Source: Mesostigma viride
Lineage: Eukaryota > Streptophyta > Mesostigmatophyceae > Mesostigmatales > Mesostigmataceae
Reading direction: 5' to 3'
NCBI GenBank assembly: GCA_009746045.1
Contig: RPFO01000934.1
Coordinates: 609,101-673,100 of the forward strand
DNA: 64,000 bases
Below the pieces are notes generated by a model, which was not told the origin of the DNA, did not search any database, and saw only the letters and a program-made list of their open reading frames with translations. The position numbers were made by a program, and so were the translations under genes. Shown here in pieces: positions 24,116 through 35,571 of the stretch (positions within the stretch are counted from its first letter, which is position 1; each line of letters starts with the position of its first letter).

Positions 24116-25149
24116 GGAGCTGACCACCAAGGCTTTGCATAAGTGTCGATTTGACGAAGCGATGCTGGACTGGGCATGCTGGCAAAGGCCTCTGTGGACA
24201 CACCTCTTTCTTCTGTGGGAAGCATGAGATAGCTGTATGAAATGTGGCATGATGAAGGCCATGTTTCTGTGGAAAGGCACGGCGTGCGGAGCTGACTGTG
24301 GTGCTGGTGCTGATGCGCCTCCCGTGGTATCGTTGATATCTCGTCTGGCTGGGTCGTCCATCTGTCGCTTTTTTCCCTTCAAGTAACGTCCCTCGTGATG
24401 GTTTGCTCGTGGGGATTACAGCCCACGCACTTGACCACCAAGTGCAATCCCCTGATAACTAGTGCTCCCTCTCCCAGTATCACTAGCCCCCATTCTTGCA
24501 TCCTGGTTCGTGGGCTGTGGTACTCTGATAGAGCGGCGCTGGTGTGGACTTGTATTGCGCGAGAACTTCTGGTGGATCTTGCCAAGGTTTTTGAACCATG
24601 CTGACCATTTTCCTTGTCTGGCAGTTAATGCGATGAGACCGGACTTAAGACCGGCTCCCAGATGCTCAATTGGTTTGTGGGACCTGACCCAGCCAACAGC
24701 AGCTGCCAGCCTATCAAATGTGTGTCAGGTAAGGTTGGTAGCTGTCAACTGTGTTTAAGAAACAACAAATGCTGTAGATGTCAATGTATCCAGTCCTGAA
24801 ATCAGTGAAGGGCCTACCAGCATGGTGCCATGCACGTGCTGGCTGTCTCATTGTTACCAGCATGGGCCTGGAACTGTGATATGCTGACTAGGGAAAGCGT
24901 GAACCTGCCTTTTGTGTGTTTGCCACAGACTAGATGTGTTCGTTGCCACAAAAACAACAATTTGTGTTCGTTGAATTGATTGTAATCAATAAAAGCAGCC
25001 ACGTGCATGCCTTTGAGTACAGTCATTCACGCCTGGAGTCTTGGCTCAAGTTGTGTTCACGCCTTCAGTTGGAATCTTGGCTTAAGTTGTGTTCACGCCT
25101 TCAGCTGGGTCGCATAAGATTTCGGCATTCTAGAAGTTCAAATTAGTTC
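24116..25149. other. No gene seen
   Basis: AT-richer intergenic sequence with only short frames. Near 25020-25110 two units of CTTGGCTCAAGTTGTGTTCA / CTTGGCTTAAGTTGTGTTCA form a short tandem repeat related to the hairpin repeat at 32,752. Confidence 0.5.
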
Positions 25150-25390
25150 AGAATAGTATTAATTAATTAATTAATTAATTAATTAATTAATTAATTAATT
25201 AGGAACATCACTCCGTCGGGAGTCAATGTAGCACATATCCCTGAGAAGGGGCATATGGCTTTTAATACATTCTAGGCTACTTCCTGCAAGGGTGGGAATG
25301 TAAGCGACCCTTGCTCTAGGTGCACCAAGGCACCTGCACCCTCATAATCTTCACACTATGCCCAGCTAAGGGGGAGTATGTTATGTGGGG
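25150..25390 (-). repeat. Dispersed TTAA-tailed repeat (family B)
   Basis: A long (TTAA)n/(ATTA)n tract at 25158-25200 is followed by GAACATCACTCCGTCGGGAG and CCTGAGAAGGGGCATATGGC, the reverse complement of the copy at 11430-11725. Divergence is small over the first 150 bp. Confidence 0.75.
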
Positions 25391-25417
25391 GAAGATCATC
25401 ATGGCTATACAAGAAGA

Positions 25418-25954
25418 TATCCGTCCTATAGTCAGCAAAATTGGTGCGAGAGGTCCCCAGTTCGATTCCGGTCGGATTCATTTGCAGATCGCGTTTTCCG
25501 CGTTTTCCGCGGCCCGGCACTGAACGCAAAGGTTTTCACCTTTGCGGAGTGTCTGATCAGAATATACGCTTGGCTGATTTCGATAGTACCGGCTACGCCC
25601 CCTTCTAAAGAAGGATTCAGCCGTGTTCAGCCCGTCTCACGGTGCGAGACTGAACAAGTCTCGCGTGCAGACACGTGTGTAGTACTCCTACACACAGATC
25701 TCGAGTGATTTATCTAGTACCAAATCCGAAAGGCTTGCATCACTCCCCGGACAGGAGAACTTTTGCGGATGACTGTAGGTGTAAGTTGGCGATGCCATGG
25801 TAACCGGAGACGTCCGTCCTATAGTCAGCAAAATTGGTGCGAGAGGTCCCCAGTTCGATTCCGGTCGGATTCATTTGCAGATCGCGTTTTCCGCGTTTTC
25901 CGCGGCCCGGCACTGAACGCAAAGGTTTTCACCTTTGCGGAGTGTCTGATCAGA
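25418..25954 (+). mobile_element. Composite retroelement with tRNA-like terminal repeats
   Basis: Two nearly identical segments of about 145 bp (25419-25563 and 25813-25957) flank about 250 bp of unique sequence. The whole is bracketed by the 11-bp direct repeat ATACAAGAAGA at 25407-25417 and 25955-25965, a likely target-site duplication. Each terminal segment starts with a truncated tRNA-like module: acceptor-like TCCGTCC and GGTCGGA pair with one mismatch, an A-box-like TATAGTCAG, and the B-box-like AGTTCGATTCC. There is no anticodon arm. The structure suits a SINE dimer or a miniature element with terminal direct repeats. It lies 0.9 kb upstream of the Penelope-like element, whose relatives carry pseudo-LTRs, but I see no shared sequence. 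No coding frame is present. Confidence 0.6.
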
Positions 25955-25965
25955 ATACAAGAAGA

Positions 25966-26838
25966 GTACACATGCCGTGGGCAACCAAGCACACATGTCG
26001 TCGGGCTAGTCCGACGAGTGCGCACGTGAACCGGCACTCCCGGTCACACACGACACCATAGAGATAGTCAGCTGCACCGCCTCATGTCGGCGAAACCCAT
26101 AGTTCCATCGGAATCGTTTCAGCGGCCGGCATTTCCTCTCCGCGTTTCCTCAACCTCGTTTTCAGGATCATACTCATCGTTCCTGCATTTTCCTCTTCCA
26201 CGCAGGTTGTGGCTTTTTTGAAAGCCACGAATGTACCCGGGGATGGGACGCTTCGGCTGCCTCAATGCCTACACATTCAATACGATGTCCCCCTCTCACC
26301 TTCCTCCATCATTCCGCTCACATTGCACTACGTGTCTGTGTTTTGTTCTTTTTCTTGTTCTCGTTTGTTTTGCTGTTCTTGTCCTTTTTCTTTTACTTTT
26401 ACTGAGGGAGCTAGGCTGGGCTGCGCGCTGTGTGTGCTACTCTCGTGTTTTTCTGTGGGCACTTGAGAGACTAACCAAGGATCGGGCCCCCCACACGGCA
26501 ATATCAGCCTTTGCTTTTGTTTACCCTCCCATATCTCTTTACAAACGCCAAAAAAACACAAAGGCAGGAGCACGGTGACTCATCTGGAACATGAAGAAGG
26601 GAAATCTTTTCGTTACAGGAAAGAGGTGTCAAGTATGACAATTGGAAGGCCCCCCCACTGGGAATCCACATGTTCCGAGTCCATTCAGCTGTGTTGTTAG
26701 CCACATCCTGCCCCGGGGAGATGCATCATGGACCACCGCTATCGCGTAACGGGTGTTACGCAGTGAATATTGACTTACCTCAATATGCTCCGCTCTGGTT
26801 CTGTTTGATGTCTTAGCTCTCAGTGCATCTGAATCATC
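25966..26838. other. 5' flank of the Penelope-like element
   Basis: No gene is seen. A pyrimidine-rich tract lies at 26330-26410. The 5' end of the retroelement cannot be fixed within this stretch, and no hammerhead ribozyme core was found by eye. Confidence 0.4.
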
Positions 26839-29800
26839 ATGAAACACCTTATGACTTTCTGGCATGCTCTTACCCTCCACAGAATACGGCAATCCAGTGG
26901 CATTGATTACCGGAAGTACACTGCTATTTCTCGGCAGTTCCCCTATCGTATCTCCTCACAGGCATGGCGGAAGCGTTGTCGCATCAACACGCGCCATAAC
27001 CATCACTGCAAGGATGACCATACTCTACGTCGCCTCCGGCGCTTACAGCGCACGCATTTGTCGCTTACCAACTCCACTCGCCCACACCCCGTAAGCACCC
27101 ATCGCGTCATTTATGCCATTTACAACCGCAGGTACCCTCAGCGTATCTACGTTGGCCAGACGCAACGGGATGCCTGGACGCGTTTTCAGGAACATGTCCG
27201 AGCGGCACGCCGCCTTCATATTGGCCGCCCTGCCGCCAACGACGACACCCCCCTACATGGCGCCATGGCCCAATACGGGTGGTGGGATTGGCGAGTCGTC
27301 CCCTTGGAACATGTCCCCGGCACCTTTACCGGCGCCGCTTTTCGCAAAGCCGCAGGGCATCGGGAAACGTTTTGGAAACGAATGTTACATGCATTTCTGC
27401 CCCACGGTTTTTGCATTGAAGGCAAGAGTTTCAAAGCTCGGTCTCGCCGCCGCCCGCCTCCCCTCCGTCCCCGCCCTCTTATGTTCATCCGTGCCTGGCG
27501 TCTGAAGCACAATCTCCACCCATATCGCCCCTATCCCCCCAGCGTCACCCCGGCCCCTCCACCTTCCACACATGTGTCCACCGATCCTTCCCTTTACTCC
27601 ACCAGTCTCCGCTGCTTACGTCACATGTCTCGGCTTATGCAACGCGGCAACTTTCATGCATCCTATCTCGAAGCCTGCAGCTTGAAGAAGCTTACCAGCT
27701 TACACATTGCCGTCGGGTCGTGCTCCCCAGCTGATCTGCAAGTCCCCCGCTCCCATGCCACTAGTCTGCGAGGCCTTCTCTCACGTATCATTCGGCACCG
27801 TGTCAATGGGAATGCAGATGCACTGCGTCCGCGCCGTTTGCTGATCTCACCTTTCATTCATGCTGCGATGGATGAGCTGTGTTTGCCACACATTCTGCAT
27901 TTGCCGCAAGTGCAGGCTGCGATGCCGCTCGTGGTGCGCAACACTTTCGGCACTCCCATTGCCGCCTGGCATTACTCTCCCACCTTGGGACAAATGGTTT
28001 TCAGCAACGGGAAGGTCAGCCGCGATACAACGCCCACCGAGCTGGCCACCATCTTGGCAGGGCCCTGCCCCTGCCAACAACAACGGTATTTCAAGTACCT
28101 TGATCCCACCTCACAGCACGTCATGACCGCTGACCTCAGCATCCTGCCGAGCCACACGCTTGTAGACCTTTTTGCCAAAGGCACCAAGTTTCGGCCGTGG
28201 GTCCAGCGCACGTGTGCCAAAGAGGTGAATGCACTGCTCTCCACATCACTGCGCAAATTCTGCAATGCCATGAGCACGGACCTACAGCTTGCTCCCCTTG
28301 CCATGGAACCGTGGTTTCGCGCCGTCATTCACGAATGCAATGCACGTCTCACCAGGCTTGATTACCGTCTCCAGCAGGTCCACCGCACCACCTGGCTCAA
28401 CACCACAGATAAAGCACTTCTTGACCACTTCAAGCAGGACTTTATCATCACGTGTGTTGACAAGAGTGCCAACAACTTTGCTTTCATATGCAAGAAGCAC
28501 TACCTTGCTACTTTGCAACACGAGTTGGCGTCCAGCCCTACCTATGTTCAGCGTGCACAGTCCACCGCCAGTATCACTGCTGCTCATCGGGCTTTTCTGC
28601 ACAGCCAAAACATTTTTGCTCGGGCATTCCTTAAGCGGCAGCGACGCGCCACCACCACTACGTTCCCATATCTGTATCTCACTCTTAAGCTGCACAAAAC
28701 TCCTGTTGCTTTGCGCACCATTGCTGCGTCGCATTCAGCCCCACTGATGCCTCTCTCGAAACTCATCTGCCATGCTTTGAATGCTCTTCTCCCCGAAGCC
28801 AATGCATTATGGGTGGAGGTGCTGTCGAATGCCGGGTATGAATGCGCTGGTAGTTGGATCGTCATAGACTCAGCCCAAGTACGCCTACGCCTTGCCGCCC
28901 TTAGCCGTTCTAAGACAGCAGCAGAGAAACGTATACCTATGCCCATAGCCACCTATGATTTCACCACTCTATATACCACACTAGATTTGCACGATTTGAA
29001 AGCTCGTTTAGATAGCCTCCTTACTCGTCTGTATGCACGTAGGCCTCACGGGCGCAACCACCTGCACGTGCGTGTTTCTCAGACCAAGCCCACGGCAACG
29101 TGGCTCTCAGGGATCGCGGCAGGTGCTATCGTGCGGGATGGTTATAATTATATTATCACGAAGGCTGACCTTGTCCATTGGATCTCTTATCTTGTTGATA
29201 ACACCTTCATCTGTTTTGCGGGCAATGTATACCAACAAGCTATCGGCATCCCTATGGGCACTAACTGTGCCGGGCTCCTTGCAAACCTCTATCTATACAC
29301 TTATGAGCTTGCATTCATGGAGAATCTCATTGCCTCAAACGATGATGTTCTCATCAGGCGTTTTATCCATACATGTCGATACATTGATGATGTCATCGCT
29401 TTCGACAACCCTGATTTCGCAACCCATTTGTATATCACCGCTGGTCTGCCTGGCATCTACCCGCAAGCGTCCCTCACATTAACTCGTCGTCTGTCCCTGG
29501 TCCTCTACGGAGGACTGAGTTGAACTCAGTCCTCTCTAGAGGACCGAGTTTTTGGGTTTCGTAGAAAATTCGCCCCGGTCAGAATGTTTGACAAAAAAAT
29601 TCTCTCAAAATTTATTCAAATACTACGTGAAAAGATCTTTCTTGGACATATTTTTGGGATTTTTTTGGATTTGGTATGAGCGGCTTAATGTACGGTCAAA
29701 GTACAGGTGGTAAGGGTACTTTTCCACGTGAAACGCGAGTTCCGGAAATGCACGACCTAGCCATGGCGGCTCGCGCCCATGCATGCAGTTTACGTTTGCG

Positions 29801-31829
29801 GACGAGTTAGCTGTCCAAACTCAGGAAATAGATTTAACATGCCCTAAAGATGATAAAAATACATTTTTAGCTCGCGGGGATGCGATTTACCCGGTGTCGG
29901 CACTGTTCTTGCTGGAAAAAACTGCGATAAGGCAGGTCGACGGAATTGATGACTGCGCTTGCTTTCCGGCGCAATTTCAATGGCTGATAGGTTTCTTTCT
30001 ACATTTTAACATGCATCGTATTAGAATAAATTGAGTGACAGTATAGATTTGAGTATTTCGACCATTCTGTCACGTCATGGTCTATGTGCCGCAAAGTGCC
30101 ACTTTTGCGGGCACCGCCTGGGCCAAGGTAACGCCAGCCGTGCCAGGTAAAGCCAGATAATCGTTGCCTCTTCGTTTCTTGATGTTTGTACATGAGTTTA
30201 AGCTTGCGAGGCGTTGTCAGGTTCAAGTCTTGATGCTCTTTCTTGACCGTTGCCTGCCCTCTCTAAAACCCCCTTTTCAGATGATGTTATCAGGCATTTG
30301 CCTTGACCCAGTGTAGTTGTGCAGGGTTTTAGGAGCTGTGCAGGTTTAAACACCTTCATAGATGTTAGTTATTCTTTTGCTACGTTCATACTGCATGATT
30401 TTGAGGCCACGGGCCGCGTCAAGGGTGCATTCAAGCTTTTACGGGTGAGTGAAAAGTCTTGGTGACAAACCACTGCCATCATGTGCCAGCAACTATGTTG
30501 GCCACATCATGGCAAGGCAAAACAGTTATAGCCATATCTATTGTTGTTAGAAACAATGGAAATATGCTTCACCTACCCATTATATTGGTGGTTGACACTT
30601 ATAACATAACCCTTTGTTGGTAGGGTATCCAAGCCCATTCCCTACATGCATGCATAGGCTCTCACTACATGATAAGGTATGATATACCTGAAGTATGATG
30701 ATGCAAGTGTGTTGTCCTGTAATGCTTGAAGGGAAATGAGTTGATTGGGATGGTTGGTGGCCACGGTGGTGTGTAGTATGACCGCACTTACATGCTAGCA
30801 AAGTTAGCAAAAGCCCCATTCCTCTCCTGAGGACTGAGAGTTTTTTAATTGTTTCAGGCAGTTGCAGTGGCCAAATCGAGCCCAGTTTTTTTCCACGTTT
30901 CAAGAACTATGTTGTTTACATGCCTATATTTTTTCTTCATGCACGAGGATTTGATTGAATTTTTCCCACTCGTTCTTATCCCGAAAAATGCAAATTCGCG
31001 AGGGGTGCCCATCGTCCGTGTAATTTTCAGGTGTTCGGGTCAAGTTTTCACATATGCAGTATTTTTGCCAACAAAATGACATCTAGTACACCCCCGATCC
31101 ACATCAAAACATTTGGGATGGACCCCCCACCTAGTCGCTACACGCGGTTGAAAATTGTCAACTCAGTCCTCCTGTGAGGACTGAGTTGGGACAGACGACG
31201 AGTTAAAGCTCACGTCGGAGGATACTCATTGCAATTACCTCAATCTTAACATTACCCATAACAAGAAGGGCTGGCGTACGGCTGTCTATGATAAGCGCAA
31301 GGATCCTAAATACCAGCAAATTCCTTTTATTCGTTACCCCGATATTCACAGTCTCCTTTCCCACACAGCAAAATATGGTGTTGTTCTTTCTCAGTTACAT
31401 CGTTTTTCCCGTCTTTGTTCTTATCGTGTTGATTTCATCACGACTCTTGTTGAACTCTTGCAGCGTTTACTGGTCAAAGACTATGACCGAGCCATTATGC
31501 TCCGGACGTCAAGTCCGATGTTTTTTGCAACGTCACCCACATCTGTTCGGTGCTGCCCCTTGGCACAAGCTCTACAAACAGGTCGTGGACCGGCTGGATC
31601 GCATAGTATCTCCGCACATCTGAACCCTGTGATGCCAGATCTCCTTTGCGGCCGTTCCGAGCTTGGCACTGGATTCGTTGTCCACATCGTCGCGTCGCTG
31701 CCGCAACACGATGTTTTCTGGCATCCGCGGGCTTTTGGTTCCCGCCGCACATTTGAAAGTGCTGTCCTCCGGCTTTTTGCCTTTGCACCGTGTGCAGTTC
31801 TTGGACGTTTGGAATCATGGCATGGCTAA
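26839..31829 (+). pseudogene. Penelope-like retroelement ORF, split by an insertion
   Basis: The reading frame from 26839 encodes an N-terminal GIY-YIG nuclease (IYAIYN at residues 91-96, YVGQT at 104-108, conserved R and H following) and then a reverse transcriptase: PMGTNCAGLLANLYLYTYE and the catalytic RYIDDVIAF near residue 848. It is interrupted at 29479 by a TTAA-flanked insertion. The frame resumes at 31203 (TTAAAGCTCACG) with the rest of the RT, including VYDKRKDPKYQQIPFIRYPD and LSQLHRFSRLC, to a stop at 31829. Removing the insertion and one TTAA leaves one open frame of about 1,088 codons without stops or shifts, so the host copy was intact when hit. An N-terminal rather than C-terminal GIY-YIG domain matches the Naiad/Chlamys type of Penelope-like elements known from green algae and protists. 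It would nick target DNA and copy its RNA there. Confidence 0.88.
29483..31202. mobile_element. Non-autonomous TTAA-targeting DNA transposon
   Basis: The 1,720-bp insert is flanked by TTAA on both sides (29479-29482 and 31203-31206) and has 15-bp perfect terminal inverted repeats, CTCGTCGTCTGTCCC and GGGACAGACGACGAG. Inside each end are further palindromes built from GGACTGAGTT / AACTCAGTCC (29509-29548 and 31156-31185). No frame longer than about 110 codons is present, so it has no transposase. TTAA duplication is the hallmark of piggyBac-type elements, but the terminal sequence does not show their usual CCC start, so the superfamily is uncertain. Confidence 0.85.
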
Positions 31830-31964
31830 CGTGATGACTGACTAGCTAGACCTTTTCAGTGGTTTTCCATTTGCGGGTATTTCCTCGTAAATGGTGGGAG
31901 AGCGATCGCAGCAATGGTGCTCACCACTAGACACTCCCGGCCAGTTAGGCTAGAAACACACGCC

Positions 31965-32175
31965 CTGATCAAGCATGCTGTTTCCGGCCCCACCGTCTAG
32001 GTCATCTAGTCGCTCCACACGTAAGCCAGCCATAATTTCAATGCACAAGGATACACATTTCCATCACCATTCATCTTCATCATCCTGAACGACTCGAAAA
32101 CGCGGAAAAGATAACGGCAGGCTCGAGCTACCATGGTCCGGATTCTCCCGATTTCTGGCCTGCGCTGGTTGTCTC
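31965..32175 (+). repeat. Family A dispersed repeat
   Basis: Shares GTCTAGGTCATCTAGTCGCT, AAGCCAGCCATAATTTCAAT, CATCCTGAACGACTCGA and ATGGTCCGGATTCTCCCGAT with 9395-9612. It starts with CACGCCCTGATCAAGCATGC, which matches the reverse complement of 8815-8835. It lies between the Penelope-like element and the virus-like region. Confidence 0.8.
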
Positions 32176-32199
32176 TTCATTGAAATGATACAAGAGCTA

Positions 32200-32310
32200 G
32201 GACATGGCTTCTCTACAGAGAGCATCTCTCTGCATGGCATTAAAATTAAATTAAATTAAATTAAATTATAACATGACTCCGTTGGGAGATCATGTAGCAC
32301 ATATTCCCGT
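32200..32310. repeat. Family B fragment with TTAAA tract
   Basis: GGCTTCT-ACAGAGAGCATCTC is the reverse complement of the start of the 11430 copy. A (TTAAA)n tract follows, then TGACTCCGTTGGGAG-ATCATGTAGC. The order suggests a rearranged or nested copy. The rest of 32311-32750 has nothing recognisable. Confidence 0.6.
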
Positions 32311-32751
32311 GGATGGATGGAGGGGGGGGGCAAAGCCGCGAAACCGAACTAATCTAACTCTAAGCTAATAATCTAGAAAACCCTATATTCTACTCAGCAA
32401 AGCGCCCCTTCCGCTTGGGGCCGGGGGGGGCTTGCCCACAGGGGCGGGCGTATGAGCCTGGACAATGGTTTTCCACCTCCTCTTGTCCTGCATAGCAGTC
32501 CAAGCAAGAGAGAGGGAGTGAATGCGTTTTTCAAACTGCGCTGGGACCACTAGGTCAGCCATCAACTGCTGTGGGTAGGTCATGACATGTTTGCCTACCT
32601 TCTTAGGAATGTCCTTAGGGCCAGGCCAGGTCAGGATATGCCGTCCTGGCTGGCCAAGCCGCTGTGGGCCGGCCAGACCGAGGCATGCATGGCATAGCAT
32701 GGCGATATTCTTCAGAATAGTATGTTTTAGTATATTTAGTTAAACTTAGTA

Positions 32752-32850
32752 CAATTTAGTACAGTCATTCACGCCTTAAGTTGGGTTGTCCCCTCAAAAA
32801 TTCAAAAACCTCGAACCCAACTTAAGGCGTGATTGACTGTAAAGTAAGTG
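32752..32850. repeat. Hairpin-forming inverted repeat (MITE-like)
   Basis: ACAGTCATTCACGCCTTAAG-TTGGGTT and AACCCAACTTAAGGCGTGAT-TGACTGT form a stem of about 27 bp with one or two mismatches around a 27-nt loop. The 5' arm start (ACAGTCATTCACGCC) recurs at 25019-25033. It is probably a small foldback element. Confidence 0.6.
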
Positions 32851-33104
32851 CGTGAACATGCACTGAACGCATGCCACGGAGTACCCGATGAGGTACTTTT
32901 CTTCGCGGATACTTCACCCGCGAAGGCAAGTGGGTTGACTCGATCACTCAGCCCAGCCTTTGAGTACATTTAATTGTCTCCTTTAATAAATCGCCCTGCG
33001 CCGGCTGGCTGCCTCTTTGATCGATAGTCGCGCGCGGGATCACAGATGTGTAGTTCACTTTAGGATTAATTCAACTTAATTATCACATTGTCTCCTTGAT
33101 AATT

Positions 33105-33261
33105 ATCACGTGACTGCGTCACTTGGGTGCCAATACAAAGTAGAGGAACCTTCACCCCCTGTACACAATGACAAGGAGGGAGGGTAGCTAGCTTCTCTCA
33201 CTGCCATCAGTCGGCGGCCGACAGGCCATGTGCAGAGCGCTCTATCCACAGCACGGGGCCG
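33105..33261 (+). repeat. Host dispersed repeat (family C) at the virus junction
   Basis: CACGTGACTGCGTCAC, AGGAACCTT, CTTCTCTCACTGCCA and CAGGCCA follow in the same order as in the reverse complement of 12240-12430. Similarity stops at about 33,261, where the virus-like terminus CCAGCAACTACGTGAGCTAC starts. The matching right part of this repeat is not in the window. Confidence 0.6.
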
Positions 33262-33997
33262 CCAGCAACTACGTGAGCTACCCCCCCAGAGCCTCTGCAG
33301 CCCCCAGTCCCCCTAGACCCCCTAGACCCCTTGGACCCCCCGGAGCCCCCGGTCCGAACAGAAGTCCTGTAATCTCCACCGCCGCCGTCGCCTGTCCCGG
33401 CCCCGGGAGGCGGCGAAGGGGCAAACGAGGGGGGAGAAGGTAATCCACCTCCGACCGGCGAGAGGGGCCGGAGAGGCCCCGCCAATTTCACTCGCCCCCC
33501 GCCCCGGCCCTCCCGATGGGCGACGCTTGCTTGGATTCTCTTGCACTACTTCTTTTTTAGACTCTTTCAAAAATAATTATATGGGTAATGAAAAATTGCA
33601 AAGGGTATAGGCTATATATAGGGCTATATATACAGGAATAATATTTCCCGGGGTGGCTGAAAAAGAAGTCGTGCACGAGAATCCACTCCACCTCCGATGG
33701 TCGGGGGCGGCGGGAGAGGTGGCGGCAGGTTCGCTCGCCCCCCGTCCCGGGTCCGTCGCGCCCCGAGTCTGGATGTGTTTGAAACGTCCTTTTCCCTCCT
33801 GGAGGGGTGGCGCGGGCGGGTGGGGGGTCGAGGGTGGATGAGAATGCGTGGTTTCGGTCGGGCTTCTTTCTGTCGAGTCGACCCGGGTTCTCCCGTTCCA
33901 GTCTGCGTCCCGGCGCCCCCCGGGCCGGGGTTGGGAGGGGGTCGCGCTTAGGGGGCGGGAATATTATGTGGGGTCATGGTAAGGGAGATCGAGAGAG
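33262..33997. other. Outer part of the left palindrome arm, no gene seen
   Basis: About 740 bp of Pro/Gly-type GC-rich sequence with an AT-rich island (GGCTATATATAGGGCTATATA around 33,609-33,631), a possible promoter-like TATA cluster. The mirror copy is at 37,742-38,477. Confidence 0.4.
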
Positions 33998-34387
33998 ATG
34001 GGGACGACTCTGGAGGACGTCCTGACCTGCCACGACTGCCGGCGCGGCATCCCGCTGGAGGGCTGGGACCCGGACCCCACCAGGGTGGACGCGGACGTCC
34101 GCGGGTACCTGCGCGGTCTGATCCCGAGCGTGTACGGCGACGTCGTCGCCCCGTGCCTGGTCTGCCGCGGGTGCCACGAGAGGGAGGAGAAGAAGGAGGA
34201 GTGGGAGGACCCGCCGAGGATGTTCGACGAGCCCCTGAGCGACGACGCGATGCTGATCCTGTGCACCCTGAAGGGCGTGAAGCTGCCCCCTGAGTACAAA
34301 TGGACCACCCCGATGGCCATGTGGGTGGTCCGCGACGGGGGTGTGGTGCTGGCCGGCCCGGCGACCCTGGGCCCGGCGGGTAAGTGA
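33998..34387 (+). CDS. Small CxxC protein (left arm copy)
   Basis: 129 residues starting MGTTLEDVLTCHDCRRGIPL. Cys pairs at 11/14 and 53/56, plus Cys59 and His60, suggest a zinc-binding fold. A charged segment (EREEKKEEWE) follows. I do not recognise the family. The start is chosen as the first ATG in frame and is identical in the mirror copy. It lies just upstream of the HNH gene in the same direction. Both are duplicated in the other palindrome arm. Confidence 0.6.
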   Translation: MGTTLEDVLTCHDCRRGIPLEGWDPDPTRVDADVRGYLRGLIPSVYGDVVAPCLVCRGCHEREEKKEEWEDPPRMFDEPLSDDAMLILCTLKGVKLPPEYKWTTPMAMWVVRDGGVVLAGPATLGPAGK

Positions 34388-34461
34388 CCGCGGCAAGTCT
34401 AAGTCCCGGCGCCCCTCGGGCCGGGGTTGGGAGGGGTCGCGCTTACGGGAGAGGGAATAAA

Positions 34462-35443
34462 ATGTGGGGGTATGATAACAGCGGCGATAGGCGAGAAAAG
34501 AAGATGACGACCCCCGCGTTCCAGCGCATGAACCTGCTGAACGAGATCGAGAGCTGCAAGAAGATAGCCCACATGCGCAAGAAGATGGGCGTGCACCGCG
34601 TGGTGAGGAAGTTCAACTCGGACTGGCGGTACAAGTGCGGTAAGACGCAGAGGAGGTTCAAGCCTCTGAGCGAGGCGGCGGCTTACGACCGCTGGACCGG
34701 CAAGTGCGCCGAGTGCCGGACGCCCCTCCGCTTCTTCGGCGCGCCGGAGCCCTTGGGCCTCCTGGTCCCCTCGCCGCACCCGAGCAGCGCCGGGCTCTCG
34801 CTGACCGGATCGGCCTCGGGCTGGCCCCCGGAGTGGCGGTGCGGTCTGTGCAGGGCGGGACCTCTGGACTCCGAGGCGGACGAGTTGCGCCACCTGAGGA
34901 CGGAGGAGGAGTACCTGCGCGCCCGGAAGGGGTGGCGATCCCCAGCGGCCCCAAGGTGCCGGTTCTCCCCTTCCCCGAGGTCGCGCCGGAGAGCGCGCCG
35001 AAGGCGAAGCCCCCTCCCCGCTCCTGGGGGGCGGGGAATGCCCGGCCGGCGTGGAGCCGGAGGCGTGGCAGCACGTGAAGGGGTGCCTGACGTCCGCGGA
35101 CTCCAGGGTGAAGAAGGACCTGCCCCTGAGCTGGCAGAGTACGGCTCACGGCGAGCGGGACCTGTCTGGGTACCTGCTGGATGGCGTGAGGAAGCTGGAG
35201 GCGCAAGGATGGGCCTGCGCCCACTGCGGCGGTCTGATGTCCCTGCACGCGCCGCCCGAGCTGGAGCTGAAGCCGTCTCCCGACAAGATCGACACGCTGA
35301 ACCGGGCGTACTTCCCCGACAACTACAGGTGGCTGCACGTGAGCTGCAACCAGTCCAAGGGCGTGGACGACGGCATAGACCAGTGCAGGAGGAGGATGGC
35401 GGAGTACGAGAAGCTGCCGGACGCACCTGACCCCGTAGCATAA
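34462..35443 (+). pseudogene. HNH endonuclease gene, left copy, frameshifted
   Basis: Mirror copy of the intact gene at 36294-37277. Relative to that copy it lacks one G in a run near 34,932 and one G in a run near 35,030, so the frame changes twice and the HNH part (35,051-35,443) is out of frame with the start. No other disabling change was found. Both lesions are in homopolymers, so sequencing error is as likely as decay. Confidence 0.75.
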
Positions 35444-35571
35444 CGAACACCGAATGCTAATGACAAGTTCCCTCATCCAATGCATGTCTGACATGCCACG
35501 CGTCACTGTGCCATTGGTAGACAGTCCCAAAGCAAAGAAGGGCCCATCACCGCAGAGGTGACAGGCCCGGG

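Noticed and set aside
26839-32000. Hammerhead ribozyme near the Penelope-like element
   Set aside because: I searched by eye for CTGATGA with a following GAAA core and found none with pairing stems.
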